Origin: JAGVSZ01 sp963747775
Lineage (GTDB): Bacteria; Pseudomonadota; Gammaproteobacteria; Burkholderiales; SG8-39
DNA length: 64,000 nt
NCBI GenBank assembly: GCA_963747775.1
Contig: CAVVGT010000011.1
Span: 328,314-392,313, forward strand
Direction of reading: 5' to 3'
The position numbers and the translations under genes were made by a program. Numbering within the stretch: the stretch's first letter is position 1; each line of letters begins with the position of its first letter. Positions 34,404-42,693 of this stretch are shown here, one piece after another. The notes below the pieces were generated by a model, which saw only the letters and a list, made by a program, of their open reading frames with translations, had not been told where the DNA came from and searched no databases.

Positions 34404-34530
34404 CAAGAAGGGGCCTGCCCATTTTTCCCCCTGTTTCTCCACTTTCTTGGAGTGAATGCCGACGTAAATCGCATTTCTTGCGACGAGTCGGCAGGAACTC
34501 ATATCGAAAAGGGGCAGGCCCTTTTTGAAC
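34404..34530. repeat. REP-like doublet / small non-autonomous element with GGGCCTGCCC ends
   Basis: The left end aaggggcctgccc (34408-34420) and the right end ggggcaggccctt (about 34514-34526) are imperfect inverted repeats about 95 bp apart, each itself partly palindromic (GGGCCTGCCC, GGGCAGGCCC) next to T-rich or A-rich flanks. This resembles REP doublets mobilised by Y1/RAYT transposases. A small minus frame inside (34398-34502) has no recognisable domain. Confidence 0.6.
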
Positions 34531-36576
34531 TCACGGCAACCTGAAGGCCACGAGTTCGCCGGAATATGTTCCGCCACTGATCGCGACAACAAGGTACTGC
34601 TTGCCGTTCAGCTGGTACGTCATCGGCGAGCCGCTCTGCGGCGCCGGCAGGTAGACCGCGCCAACTTCGCTACCGGTGGCTTTGTCGAACGCGCGCAGCA
34701 TCGCACCGCGCGCGCCGGACGGCGTCGGGCCAAACGTGCTTTCTCCGGCGACGAGCAGCGTCTTGGTGACCAGCGTCCCGGAGTTGTTACCAGGCCGCCC
34801 GAGCGGCGGCAGAGTCAGACCCTTCAGCGCCGGATGATTGCGGATGCTGTCAGGAGTGGCGCCGAACGGCACCTGCCACCGAAACGCGCCCTTGTCGAGA
34901 TCGATGGCCGTGATCCGGCTGTACGGCGGCTTGATCAAAGGAAGCCCCTGAACCGTCAGGCCGGCACCACCGCCCTCTGTGGACGCCGCAGCCAAAGGAG
35001 CGGCGGCTGGCGCCGCGGATGGACCGGCGTCTGAACCGGATCCGCCTGTAAGTCGAGCTCCGGACAGCACCGTGCCTTGAAAGTACGGCATGTCCGAGCG
35101 ACCCGGTGGAGGCGGCATCAAGCCAAGAGTCGCAACAGACGTTTGCGAGGCGACAAAAACAGTGTGTGTTTCCGGATCGTAGGAGCCACCAGGCCAGTTC
35201 GACGCCGCCGCCTGCGCGCCCATCGTCAACGTCGCGATCGGACCGTCCAGCCTGCTCACCGATGGTGGTGTGAAGATCGGGCCGAGCCGGTATCGCGAAA
35301 CCAGCTTCACCGCTTCCGCGCGAAGCTCGGGCGTGAAGTCGATCAGATCGTCGATGGCGAGACCTTGCCCGTCGTAGGCGGGCGGCTTGGTCGGAAACGG
35401 CTGCGTCGGCGAGTACCACTCGCGTGGCGTATCGCCCTTCGGCACTGGCCGCTCGACGATCGGCCAGATAGGTTCTCCGGTTTCTCGATTGAGCACATAC
35501 AGGAAGGCCTGCTTGGTCGGCTGCGCCAGGGCTTTGATCGAGCGCCCGTTCACCGTGACGTCGGTCAGGATCGGCGGCGCGGGAATGTCCATGTCCCAGA
35601 TGCCGTGGTGCACCAATTGGTAGTGCCACTTGCGTTGCCCGGTTCGAAGATCAACCGCGACGATGCTCTCGCTGAACAGGTTGTTTCCGGGTCGCAGACC
35701 GCCGTAGTAATCGTGGGTCGGCAGCTCCGTCGGCAGATACGCCAGCCCGAGCTGTTCGTCAGCCGACATCTGCGCCCACACACCGGTATTGCCCGTGTAA
35801 GACGCTGAGTCTTCCAACCAGGTGTCGTAGCCGAACTCACCAGGTCGCGGGACGGTGTGAAAGGTCCACAGCCGCTTGCCGCTCCGCGCGTCGAAGGCGC
35901 GGATGTACCCCTTCACGTTCGCCTTGCTCTTGGGATTCGCGCCAGTCTCGAACGCCGCGCCCACGATGACGACGTCGTTGGCGACGAGCGGTGTGGCGTG
36001 GAGCCCGACGGGCGCCGTCTCCAGATCGATTTCTTGATCGAAATCCTGCTTCAAGTCCACGATGCCGCTTCTGCCGAAGCTGGCGGCGAGTTGCCCGGTT
36101 CGCGCGTCGAGTGCGACCAGCCGATACCCGGGTGTCACATACAGGATCCGCTCCTCAGTGCCATCGGTCCAATACGCGAGGCCGCGACCCGATAGTTGTC
36201 GAGGCGCCGCCTGACCCCGCGCACCCTCGTGCTCACTGTGCATCCACAGCAGTTCGCCGGTTGCCGCATCGAGTGCGACGACCGCCCTGCGTGTGCCGGC
36301 AGTCGAAAACAGCCGTCCGTTGACCACCAGTGGCGTGGACTCCAGCTTGAATTCCGGTCGGGGGCCGAGGCTGTCGGTCTTGAAGCGCCAGGCGATCTCG
36401 AGCGTGTTGAAGTTCTTGGAGTTGATCTGATCGAGCGGTGAGTAGCGTGTGTTGCCGAGATCGCCGCCGTAGGTAGGCCACTCGCCGCCGCGGGCGCGCG
36501 GCTCTTGCGCGACGAACTTGGAGCCACAAACAGCGGTGAGCAGTAGAACCGCCAGGAGAAGTCGCATGGGCGGCAT
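34531..36576 (-). CDS. Exported PQQ-dependent dehydrogenase (quinoprotein glucose dehydrogenase-like)
   Basis: A protein of about 681 residues from ATG 36576 (or 36567). A signal peptide (MRLLLAVLLLTAVCGS) precedes eight-bladed quinoprotein propeller repeats, for example EWPTYGGDLGNTRYSPLDQI, WMHSEHEGARG, GTVPRPGEFGYDTW-like FHTVPRPGEFGYDTW, and WHYQLVHHGIWDMDIPAPP. These match membrane-associated glucose/alcohol dehydrogenases that oxidise a substrate in the periplasm and pass electrons to quinone or cytochrome. No PQQ biosynthesis genes are in the window. A Pro/Ala/Ser-rich loop near residues 520-545 is not conserved. Confidence 0.88.
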   Translation of the reverse strand: MPPMRLLLAVLLLTAVCGSKFVAQEPRARGGEWPTYGGDLGNTRYSPLDQINSKNFNTLEIAWRFKTDSLGPRPEFKLESTPLVVNGRLFSTAGTRRAVVALDAATGELLWMHSEHEGARGQAAPRQLSGRGLAYWTDGTEERILYVTPGYRLVALDARTGQLAASFGRSGIVDLKQDFDQEIDLETAPVGLHATPLVANDVVIVGAAFETGANPKSKANVKGYIRAFDARSGKRLWTFHTVPRPGEFGYDTWLEDSASYTGNTGVWAQMSADEQLGLAYLPTELPTHDYYGGLRPGNNLFSESIVAVDLRTGQRKWHYQLVHHGIWDMDIPAPPILTDVTVNGRSIKALAQPTKQAFLYVLNRETGEPIWPIVERPVPKGDTPREWYSPTQPFPTKPPAYDGQGLAIDDLIDFTPELRAEAVKLVSRYRLGPIFTPPSVSRLDGPIATLTMGAQAAASNWPGGSYDPETHTVFVASQTSVATLGLMPPPPGRSDMPYFQGTVLSGARLTGGSGSDAGPSAAPAAAPLAAASTEGGGAGLTVQGLPLIKPPYSRITAIDLDKGAFRWQVPFGATPDSIRNHPALKGLTLPPLGRPGNNSGTLVTKTLLVAGESTFGPTPSGARGAMLRAFDKATGSEVGAVYLPAPQSGSPMTYQLNGKQYLVVAISGGTYSGELVAFRLP

Positions 36577-36780
36577 CTTAACCGGCAACCGGCAACCGGC
36601 AACCGGCATCCGCCTTCGCTCGCTGGATCCAGGTCGCGCTTCGGCGAGACAGGGACGGCAGACGACAGGCAACCGCCAGACGGCAACCGGCAACCGGGAT
36701 CCGGCAACGAGCGTTCTTGCGGAAAGCCGATGGCCGAAACCGGAAAGCTGAGAGCTGCCGTGGAGACTGTACGATACGGA
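36577..36780. repeat. AACCGGC tandem words flanking a 60 bp dispersed element
   Basis: The word aaccggc is repeated about four times at 36580-36607. The dispersed element follows at 36605-36664, then gacggcaacc and ccgg words to 36720, and gaaagctgagagctgccg to 36765. The 36605-36664 part is found inverted at 39705-39764 inside hpnC with one mismatch in 60. Confidence 0.9.
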
Positions 36781-36793
36781 CTTGGGTCCAAGC

Positions 36794-37957
36794 GTGAAAC
36801 GCCGCATCGCCAGAGTCGTTGGCGCCCTCGCGTGGGTCGCCGCGTGCTCGCTGGTGGCTGCGCAAACGGCTCAACCGGTGTGGCGCACGATCGCGCCGGG
36901 AGCCGAGCATGCGAGATTCACGCGCGGCGGCGCCGGGCCCGACGGATTTCAGGGCCCGTGGCCGATCAACCTCGTCCGCATCGATCCGGCGCTCGTAACG
37001 ATCGACGTCGTGCATGCGATGGATGAGGGCGTCGGCCTCGAAGCGGTGAGCTCAATCGCGGCCCGAACCGGCGCCATCGTCGCGGTCAACGCGGGATATT
37101 TCCGTACCACCGGCACGTTTCGTGGCGACCCGTTGGGACTGCTGCAGATCGATGGCGTGCTGATGAGCGAGGCGGATCGCGATCGCGTGGCAATGGGCCT
37201 GGTGCGCGCCGGCAGCGACGGCCAGAAGAAGACGGCGCTACTTCTCGGTCACGCCGCGACCGATCTCTCTCTCGAGATTTCCGGGGATCGACGCGACATC
37301 AACGGCATCAACCGGCCGGTTGGCGCGGACGAGCTGATCCTCTTCACGGCGGGCTTCCACCGCACGACGCTGACCGGGCCAGGGGGACTCGAGGTCGCAG
37401 CCCGGCGAGGGGTAATCGATACCATCGCCGATGGCGCCGGCAGCACGACGATTCCGTCAGATGGTGTGGTGCTGTCGGCTCGGGGCGCCGCGCGGACGTG
37501 GCTGCTCGCCCACGCCAGGGCCGGTGTCGCCATTTTGGTCTCGGCGCTGGTTCGTCCGGTCGATCGTCAGAACGACAACCCCTGGACGCGCGCCGAAGAT
37601 ATCGTCGGCGGCGGTCCGCGCATCGTCAGCGGCGGCCGCGAAGACATCACGCTCGAGCGCGAGAAGATTCTTCCGACCTTTTCGACCGAACGTCACCCAC
37701 GGACGGCCATCGGCACCCTGGCCGACGGACGCATCCTGATCGCAACCGTGGATGGCCGGCGGCCACCGCTGAGCGTCGGCATGACCCTCAGCGAACTAGC
37801 GCGCTTGATGATCGAATTCGGCGCCACCGACGCGATCAATCTCGACGGCGGCGGATCGACGACGATGGTGGTGGAGGGGAAGGTTGTGAATACGCCGTCC
37901 GACGCCGCGGGAGAGCGGCCGGTCAGTGATGCGATTGTGGTCGGGAGGAAGCAGTAA
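36794..37957 (+). CDS. Exported phosphodiester glycosidase family (NAGPA/DUF2233) protein
   Basis: A 387-residue protein from GTG 36794 with a signal peptide (ALAWVAACSLVAAQ). The NAGPA-like domain is clear: VAVNAGYFRTTGTFRGDPLG, PRTAIGTLADGRILIATVDG and ATDAINLDGGGSTTMVVEG. The family removes GlcNAc-1-phosphodiester or related caps; bacterial members such as YigB-like wall enzymes act on cell-surface polymers. The substrate here is unknown. The gap after it (37958-38057) has agatcg/gatcaatagatcg words. Confidence 0.87.
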   Translation: MKRRIARVVGALAWVAACSLVAAQTAQPVWRTIAPGAEHARFTRGGAGPDGFQGPWPINLVRIDPALVTIDVVHAMDEGVGLEAVSSIAARTGAIVAVNAGYFRTTGTFRGDPLGLLQIDGVLMSEADRDRVAMGLVRAGSDGQKKTALLLGHAATDLSLEISGDRRDINGINRPVGADELILFTAGFHRTTLTGPGGLEVAARRGVIDTIADGAGSTTIPSDGVVLSARGAARTWLLAHARAGVAILVSALVRPVDRQNDNPWTRAEDIVGGGPRIVSGGREDITLEREKILPTFSTERHPRTAIGTLADGRILIATVDGRRPPLSVGMTLSELARLMIEFGATDAINLDGGGSTTMVVEGKVVNTPSDAAGERPVSDAIVVGRKQ

Positions 37958-38057
37958 GGCGAATCTGAGAGCGCGATCACAAGATCGGTCGCCACATCGC
38001 TAGATCATCCGATCAATAGATCGATCGTCAGCTCAACACTTCACCAGATCGCAAGAT

Positions 38058-38783
38058 TCATCCGCCCTGTCGGCCGATCGGATAACTCCTGCAGAAACGC
38101 TTCATCGGGCAGGCCGGGCATTGCGGCTTCCGGGCCGAGCAGTGGAGCGCGCCAAAGTCCATGAGTGCCTGATTGAAATCGAACATGTGCTTGAAGGGGA
38201 GCACCGCTTCGGACGTTGCCCACAGGTACTTCTTCATCGCGTGTGTCTTCGGTCCCTTGGCACCACTGGCACTCCTGGCACCGACGAAAATGCGATAAAG
38301 CACCCGAGCCACGTTGGTATCCAGAATCGCCGCGCGTTCGCGAAAGGCAAAGCTGCGGATCGCGCCGGCCGTGTACTCGCCGATGCCTTTGAACGACAGC
38401 AGTGTTTCATGATCGGACGGCAGCCGGCCGTCGTAGTGTTGCACCGCCTGCTGTGCGATCGACTGCAAACGCTTCGGGCGAATGTTGTAGCCGAGCGGAT
38501 ACCACGTCTCTGACACGTCCGCCGGCGGCGCCTCGGCGAGCACTGCCATCGTCGGATACTTCCCGAGCCACTCGCGATACTTCGGCAGCACGCGATCGAC
38601 CTGCGTCTGCTGCAGCATGATCTCGGAGACGAGGATGTGGTACGGATCGTCGGTTTTGCGCCACGGCAGGTCGCGGCCGTTGCGGCGATACCACGCGAGC
38701 AGGTTGCGGCGAAAGCGCTGACGTTCGGCTGGGGCAGGAAGTGGGCGCGCGCGTCGATTTGCCAGGCGCCTATAATCCCACAC
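38058..38783 (-). CDS. Short MutY-like adenine glycosylase lacking the NUDIX-like domain
   Basis: A protein of about 240 residues with the MutY catalytic core: Glu in LVSEIMLQQTQVDRVL, HhH FKGIGEYTAGAIRSF, catalytic Asp in ILDTNVARVLYRI, and an FeS loop (CSARKPQCPACPMKRFC). The 8-oxoG-recognition domain is absent, as in other short MutY proteins of Acidobacteria and Actinobacteria. The GTG at 38783 is 2 bp from the divergent adenosyltransferase start; the real start may be internal. Residues GARSASGAK are encoded by ggcacc-type repeat words at 38253-38283, a small in-frame insert relative to relatives. Confidence 0.87.
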   Translation of the reverse strand: MWDYRRLANRRARPLPAPAERQRFRRNLLAWYRRNGRDLPWRKTDDPYHILVSEIMLQQTQVDRVLPKYREWLGKYPTMAVLAEAPPADVSETWYPLGYNIRPKRLQSIAQQAVQHYDGRLPSDHETLLSFKGIGEYTAGAIRSFAFRERAAILDTNVARVLYRIFVGARSASGAKGPKTHAMKKYLWATSEAVLPFKHMFDFNQALMDFGALHCSARKPQCPACPMKRFCRSYPIGRQGG

Positions 38784-38784
38784 G

Positions 38785-39324
38785 GTGAAGATCTACACGA
38801 AGACCGGCGACGCGGGAGAGACCAGCCTGTTCGACGGCACACGCGTCAGCAAGACCGATCCGCGGGTCGCGGCCTACGGTGATGTGGACGAGTTGCAAGC
38901 GTCGGTGGGCCTCGCCATCGCCTCGGGCCTCGATCGACAGCTGTCGGACATGTGCGTACAGATTCAGCGCGACCTCTTTGCGCTCGGTGCGCGGCTGGCC
39001 GATCCGGCGCACAGGATTGCCGAGCGCGTGAAGAAGGCGATCGTCACCGATGAGAGCGTGTCACGGCTCGAGGGCTGGATCGACAGCTTCGACAGCGAGG
39101 TCCCGGCGCTGCGCCATTTCATTCTGTCCGGCGGATCGCCCGAAGGCGCGGCGCTGCATCTGGCGCGCGCCGTCTGCCGGCGAGCCGAGCGCGCGGTCAT
39201 CGGCCTCGGTCCTGACGCCGTCGAGCCACTGGTGCTCGTCTACCTGAATCGTCTCTCCGATCTGCTGTTCGTGATGGCGCGCGCCGCCAATCATCGAAAG
39301 GGCGTGCCCGAGGTGGAATGGTGA
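38785..39324 (+). CDS. PduO-type cob(I)alamin adenosyltransferase
   Basis: A 179-residue PduO/MMAB-type protein: start KIYTKTGDAGETSLFDGTRV, YGDVDELQASVGLA, then LRHFILSGGSPEGAALHLAR, CRRAERAVI and a C-terminal LNRLSDLLFVMARAANH. It transfers adenosyl from ATP to cob(I)alamin to make coenzyme B12. It starts with GTG and faces the short mutY. It lies upstream of the hpnCDE squalene genes, with a tandem repeat between. Confidence 0.95.
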   Translation: MKIYTKTGDAGETSLFDGTRVSKTDPRVAAYGDVDELQASVGLAIASGLDRQLSDMCVQIQRDLFALGARLADPAHRIAERVKKAIVTDESVSRLEGWIDSFDSEVPALRHFILSGGSPEGAALHLARAVCRRAERAVIGLGPDAVEPLVLVYLNRLSDLLFVMARAANHRKGVPEVEW

Positions 39325-39344
39325 ACACAGACGAGACAGAGACG

Positions 39345-39450
39345 ACACCAGGGCCGCAGATGAGGCAGATGACGCAATATCACAGGGCCGCAGATGAGGC
39401 AGATAACGCAATATCACCAGGGCCGCAGATGACGCAGATGACACAGACGG
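39345..39450. repeat. Three-copy tandem repeat of about 35 bp
   Basis: Units begin with agggccgcagatgaggcag at 39350, 39384 and 39419 and include cgcaatatcac; the last copy is diverged (gacgcagatgacacagacg). The array spans the whole gap between the adenosyltransferase gene and hpnC. Confidence 0.9.
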
Positions 39451-39451
39451 G

Positions 39452-40435
39452 ATGACTCCGGCTCTCACAGACGCGTACGTTACGTGTCTGCGGCTGGCGC
39501 GATCGCACTACGAAAATTTCCCGGTCGCCTCGTGGCTCCTGCCGGCACACTTCCGCCCGCACATCGCCGCCATCTACGCCTTCGCTAGAATCGCCGACGA
39601 TTTCGCCGACGAACAAGGGCCAACGCCGGCGGAAAGGCTTGCCGCGCTGGATGATTGGCACCGTCGGCTCATCCGAGATCCTGCGGCTGGGATGAGCGCT
39701 CTTTCGTCCGCCGTCCCTGTCTCGCCGAAGCGCGACCTGGATCCAGCGAGCGAAGGCGGATGCCGGTTGCCGTCTGCCGACATCAACGCAGTGTTCTTCG
39801 CTCTGCACGACACGATCGAGCGCTTTGACTTGCCCTTGTCGCTCTTCACCGATCTCCTCAGCGCGTTCCGGCAGGATGTGACGACGAGCCGCTATTCAAC
39901 GTGGGCAGACGTGTTGGACTATTGCCGCCGATCGGCGAATCCCGTCGGTCGACTGGTGCTTCGCGTCTTCGGATATCGGCGCGACCATCTCGACTCGGCG
40001 TCGGATGCCTTCTGCACCGCGCTTCAGCTGACCAACTTCTGGCAGGATCTCGCCATCGACTGGTCTCGCGGTCGCCTTTATGTGCCGGAAGAGATCTGGC
40101 AACAGCGCGGCGCCGATCTCACTACTCTGGCAAGCGGGACGTTGAACGACGCGTGGCGGACCATTCTTCGTGACCTCAGCGATCGCACGCGGCAACTGTT
40201 CGGCGAGGGCCGATCGGTGTGCGATGGCGTTGACGGCCGGCTTCGCTACGAACTGCGCGCCACCTGGTTCGGCGGCACGCGTATCCTCGATCGCCTCGAG
40301 GCAACTGGCTTCGACGTCTTCACGCAACGGCCGGCACTCGGAGCCCGCGACGCATTGGTGATAGCTTGGGGCACGGTGAACTGGGCATCACGGCAACCGG
40401 CAGCCGGCAACCGGCCGGCGAGCGGCAGGAGATGA
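39452..40435 (+). CDS. hpnC: Hydroxysqualene synthase HpnC, carrying a repeat-encoded insert
   Basis: A 327-residue squalene/phytoene synthase family protein. Aspartate-rich motif 1 is ARIADDFADEQG and motif 2 is LTNFWQDLAIDWSRGR. HpnC converts presqualene diphosphate to hydroxysqualene. Residues of about 80-108 (start MSALSSAVPVSPKRDLD) are encoded by an inverted copy of the element at 36605-36664. HpnC relatives have only a short linker here between RRLI and VFFALHDTIERF. The reading frame is intact on both sides. The C-terminal tail (RQPAAGNRPASGRR) is also repeat-encoded (ggcaaccggc words). Confidence 0.92.
   Translation: MTPALTDAYVTCLRLARSHYENFPVASWLLPAHFRPHIAAIYAFARIADDFADEQGPTPAERLAALDDWHRRLIRDPAAGMSALSSAVPVSPKRDLDPASEGGCRLPSADINAVFFALHDTIERFDLPLSLFTDLLSAFRQDVTTSRYSTWADVLDYCRRSANPVGRLVLRVFGYRRDHLDSASDAFCTALQLTNFWQDLAIDWSRGRLYVPEEIWQQRGADLTTLASGTLNDAWRTILRDLSDRTRQLFGEGRSVCDGVDGRLRYELRATWFGGTRILDRLEATGFDVFTQRPALGARDALVIAWGTVNWASRQPAAGNRPASGRR
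39705..39772. repeat. Dispersed element copy inside hpnC
   Basis: Inverted relative to 36597-36664; 59 of the first 60 bases match (one C/T difference at 39709), and the flanking ggttgccg is also shared. It carries GAGCGAAGGCGG at 39748-39759. It is in frame in hpnC and adds about 23 codons. Confidence 0.95.
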
Positions 40436-41274
40436 GCAGAGACACTTCCTTCTCATACTCGTTCCTTGTGCTTCCCGCCGAACAACGACGGGCTATAGGC
40501 GTGGTGTGGGACTTTTGCCGCGCCGTGGACGATGCGGTGGACGAGGAAGAGGATAAGGCTGCCGCAACCGAGGAGATCGCTGAGTGGCGGCGCGAGGTCG
40601 ATCGGCTCTTCTCGACCGCGACGCCGCGAACGCCGCAAGGGATGAATCTCAAGCCGGCGATTGTCCGCTTCGCCCTGTCGCGACAACCATTCGACGATCT
40701 GATCGATGGCGTCGAGATGGATCTCCATTGTTCCCGCTACCAGACGTTCGATGAGCTGGTGACTTATTGCCGGCGCGTTGCTTCCGCCGTTGGTCTGATC
40801 TGCGTGGAGATCTTCGGTTGCCGGGACGGCGGCTCACGCGACTACGCCATGAATCTTGGTCTGGCGCTGCAGCTCACCAACATCATTCGCGACGTCGGTG
40901 TTGATCAACGGGCCGGGCGTGTCTACCTGCCGCAAGAGGATCTCGATCGCTTCGGCGTGGACGAGGCGATGCTCGAGGCCGGCCGGGTGACGCCAGGCGT
41001 GCGCGACCTGCTTGCGTTCGAATGCGCCCGCGCCCGCGAACTCTTTGCCGCCGCCGCCCAGGCACTCCCTCCGGCGGAAGCCGGCAACCTGATCGCTGCC
41101 GAAATCATGGGTGGGATCTACTTCGAGATTCTGCAGCGCATCGAGCGCCGTGGCTACGACGTCTTCTCGAGCCCGATCCGCGTGCCCAAGCCGGTGCGCG
41201 CCGTGATCGCGATGACGACATGGGCGCGTTACCAGCTGTTCGGCCTCGGTGTGCGGTCCTCGGCACGTGCCTGA
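40432..41274 (+). CDS. hpnD: Presqualene diphosphate synthase HpnD
   Basis: A 280-residue trans-isoprenyl diphosphate condensing enzyme from ATG 40432 (4 bp overlap with hpnC stop). Motif 1 is CRAVDDAVDEEED, motif 2 LTNIIRDVGVDQRAGRVYLP; also YCRRVASAVGLICVEIFG. It joins two farnesyl diphosphates. With HpnC and HpnE it forms the three-step bacterial squalene route that supplies hopanoids or carotenoids. No squalene-hopene cyclase gene is in the window. Confidence 0.95.
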   Translation: MSRDTSFSYSFLVLPAEQRRAIGVVWDFCRAVDDAVDEEEDKAAATEEIAEWRREVDRLFSTATPRTPQGMNLKPAIVRFALSRQPFDDLIDGVEMDLHCSRYQTFDELVTYCRRVASAVGLICVEIFGCRDGGSRDYAMNLGLALQLTNIIRDVGVDQRAGRVYLPQEDLDRFGVDEAMLEAGRVTPGVRDLLAFECARARELFAAAAQALPPAEAGNLIAAEIMGGIYFEILQRIERRGYDVFSSPIRVPKPVRAVIAMTTWARYQLFGLGVRSSARA

Positions 41275-41275
41275 A

Positions 41276-41370
41276 GCCTTCGGCTGTGAGTCCAGCTATC
41301 AGCGATCAGCTCTCGGCTATCAGCAAGAGCTCTTGCCGAAAGCTGAAAGCCGGCTGCTGAGAGCTGACTG
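41276..41370. repeat. Tandem words agctatcagc / gctgaaagc
   Basis: The gap between hpnD and hpnE consists of degenerate 10-12 nt words around agctatcagc, gctctcggctatcagc and gctgaaagccggctgctgagagctg. The same word family occurs in fragmentary form at 36748-36765. Confidence 0.75.
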
Positions 41371-42693
41371 ATGACGACAAACTTCGATGTCGCGGTCATC
41401 GGTGCGGGCTTCGCCGGCCTGAGTGCCGCCACCGCGCTGGCTGAGGCGGGCGCGCGCGTGGTCGTGCTCGAGGCTCGTCCGGGTCTCGGCGGCCGCGCCT
41501 CGTCGTTCGTCGATCCAGCGACCGGTGAGCACGTCGACAACGGGCAGCACATCCTCATGGGCTGCTATCAGGAAACCCTGCGCTTTCTGGCGAGAATCGG
41601 CACCGCCGATCGGGTTCGCTGGCAGAGCAGCCTCGCCGTGTCGATGATCGATTCCCGCGGCCACGAGTCGACGTTGCGATTGCCGGCGGCGGCGTCGCCG
41701 CTGCATCTCCTGGGAGGAGTATTCGCCTGGGACGCGCTGACCTGGCGTGAGCGCCTCTCGGTCCTCCGCATTGGAGCTGCGCTGCGCACGAGCGCGTCGA
41801 GCCCACTCCACTCGGGGACGGTTCGCGAGTGGCTCATGCGTCACGGTCAGGCGGCGCGGTTGTGCGAGCTGCTGTGGGAACCGCTCGCCCTCGCCGCGCT
41901 CAATCAATCGATCGATCGTGCCGCCGCGCGCCACTTTGTCGTCGTGCTCCAGAAGATGTTCGGACCCGATCCCGCCGCCGCGTCTCTATTGCTGGCGGCG
42001 GTTCCGCTCAACGAGCTCTATGCGGAGCGCTCCCGCGAGTGGGTGCGGCAACGAGGGGGCGACGTGCGTGTCAACGCTCCCGCGCATGTTCGTTTGTCGG
42101 CGGATCGAATCGCCGGCCTCCGCATTCGTGACGAGCACATCGACGTCCCGACGGTGATTGCCGCGGTTCCGTGGTTCGCCTTTGCGTCACTCTTCGACGA
42201 CCCGCCGGCTTCCCTTGCTGAAACAATACGACACGCGACCGCGCTCGGCAGCTCGGCGATCGTGACGGTCAATCTCTGGTTCGATCGGCCGGTGATCGAC
42301 CGTTCACTCGTTGGCCTGCCGGGACGAGCGTTTCAATGGGTGTTCGACAAGGCGGCAATTTTCGGCAATGACACGTCGCATCTGTCGCTGGTTTCGAGCG
42401 GCGCCACCGCGATGGCGGCCGACTCAAATGACGAGCTGATCGCCCGCGCGCTGAGCGAGCTGCGGCAAGCAATCCCGGCCGCCGGAATCGCGACTCTGCG
42501 CCAGGCCTCTGCCGTCCGCGAACGGCGTGCGACGTTTTCGCTGGCACCCGACGCTGCGCCGCGGCCACAGACGCAAACCGCGATCGATGGATTGCTGCTG
42601 GCGGGAGACTGGATCGACACCGGACTGCCCGCCACCATCGAGTCCGCGGTCGTCTCGGGACACAACGCGGCCCGGTTGGCACTCAACCTCTAA
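41371..42693 (+). CDS. hpnE: Hydroxysqualene dehydroxylase HpnE
   Basis: A 440-residue flavoprotein amine-oxidase-fold enzyme: FAD dinucleotide motif VIGAGFAGLSAATALAEAG, second motif VLEARPGLGGRASSF, and C-terminal FAD contact GLLLAGDWIDTGLPATIESA. HpnE reduces hydroxysqualene to squalene. The stop codon TAA lies inside the first unit of the following 145 bp array (word cctctaacgacg), so the repeat begins in the coding sequence. Confidence 0.95.
   Translation: MTTNFDVAVIGAGFAGLSAATALAEAGARVVVLEARPGLGGRASSFVDPATGEHVDNGQHILMGCYQETLRFLARIGTADRVRWQSSLAVSMIDSRGHESTLRLPAAASPLHLLGGVFAWDALTWRERLSVLRIGAALRTSASSPLHSGTVREWLMRHGQAARLCELLWEPLALAALNQSIDRAAARHFVVVLQKMFGPDPAAASLLLAAVPLNELYAERSREWVRQRGGDVRVNAPAHVRLSADRIAGLRIRDEHIDVPTVIAAVPWFAFASLFDDPPASLAETIRHATALGSSAIVTVNLWFDRPVIDRSLVGLPGRAFQWVFDKAAIFGNDTSHLSLVSSGATAMAADSNDELIARALSELRQAIPAAGIATLRQASAVRERRATFSLAPDAAPRPQTQTAIDGLLLAGDWIDTGLPATIESAVVSGHNAARLALNL

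Noticed and set aside
40366..40431. Longer N-terminus for HpnD
   Set aside because: The extra residues are encoded by ggcaaccggc repeat words at the hpnC end; the ATG at 40432 sits in the usual ATGA overlap.
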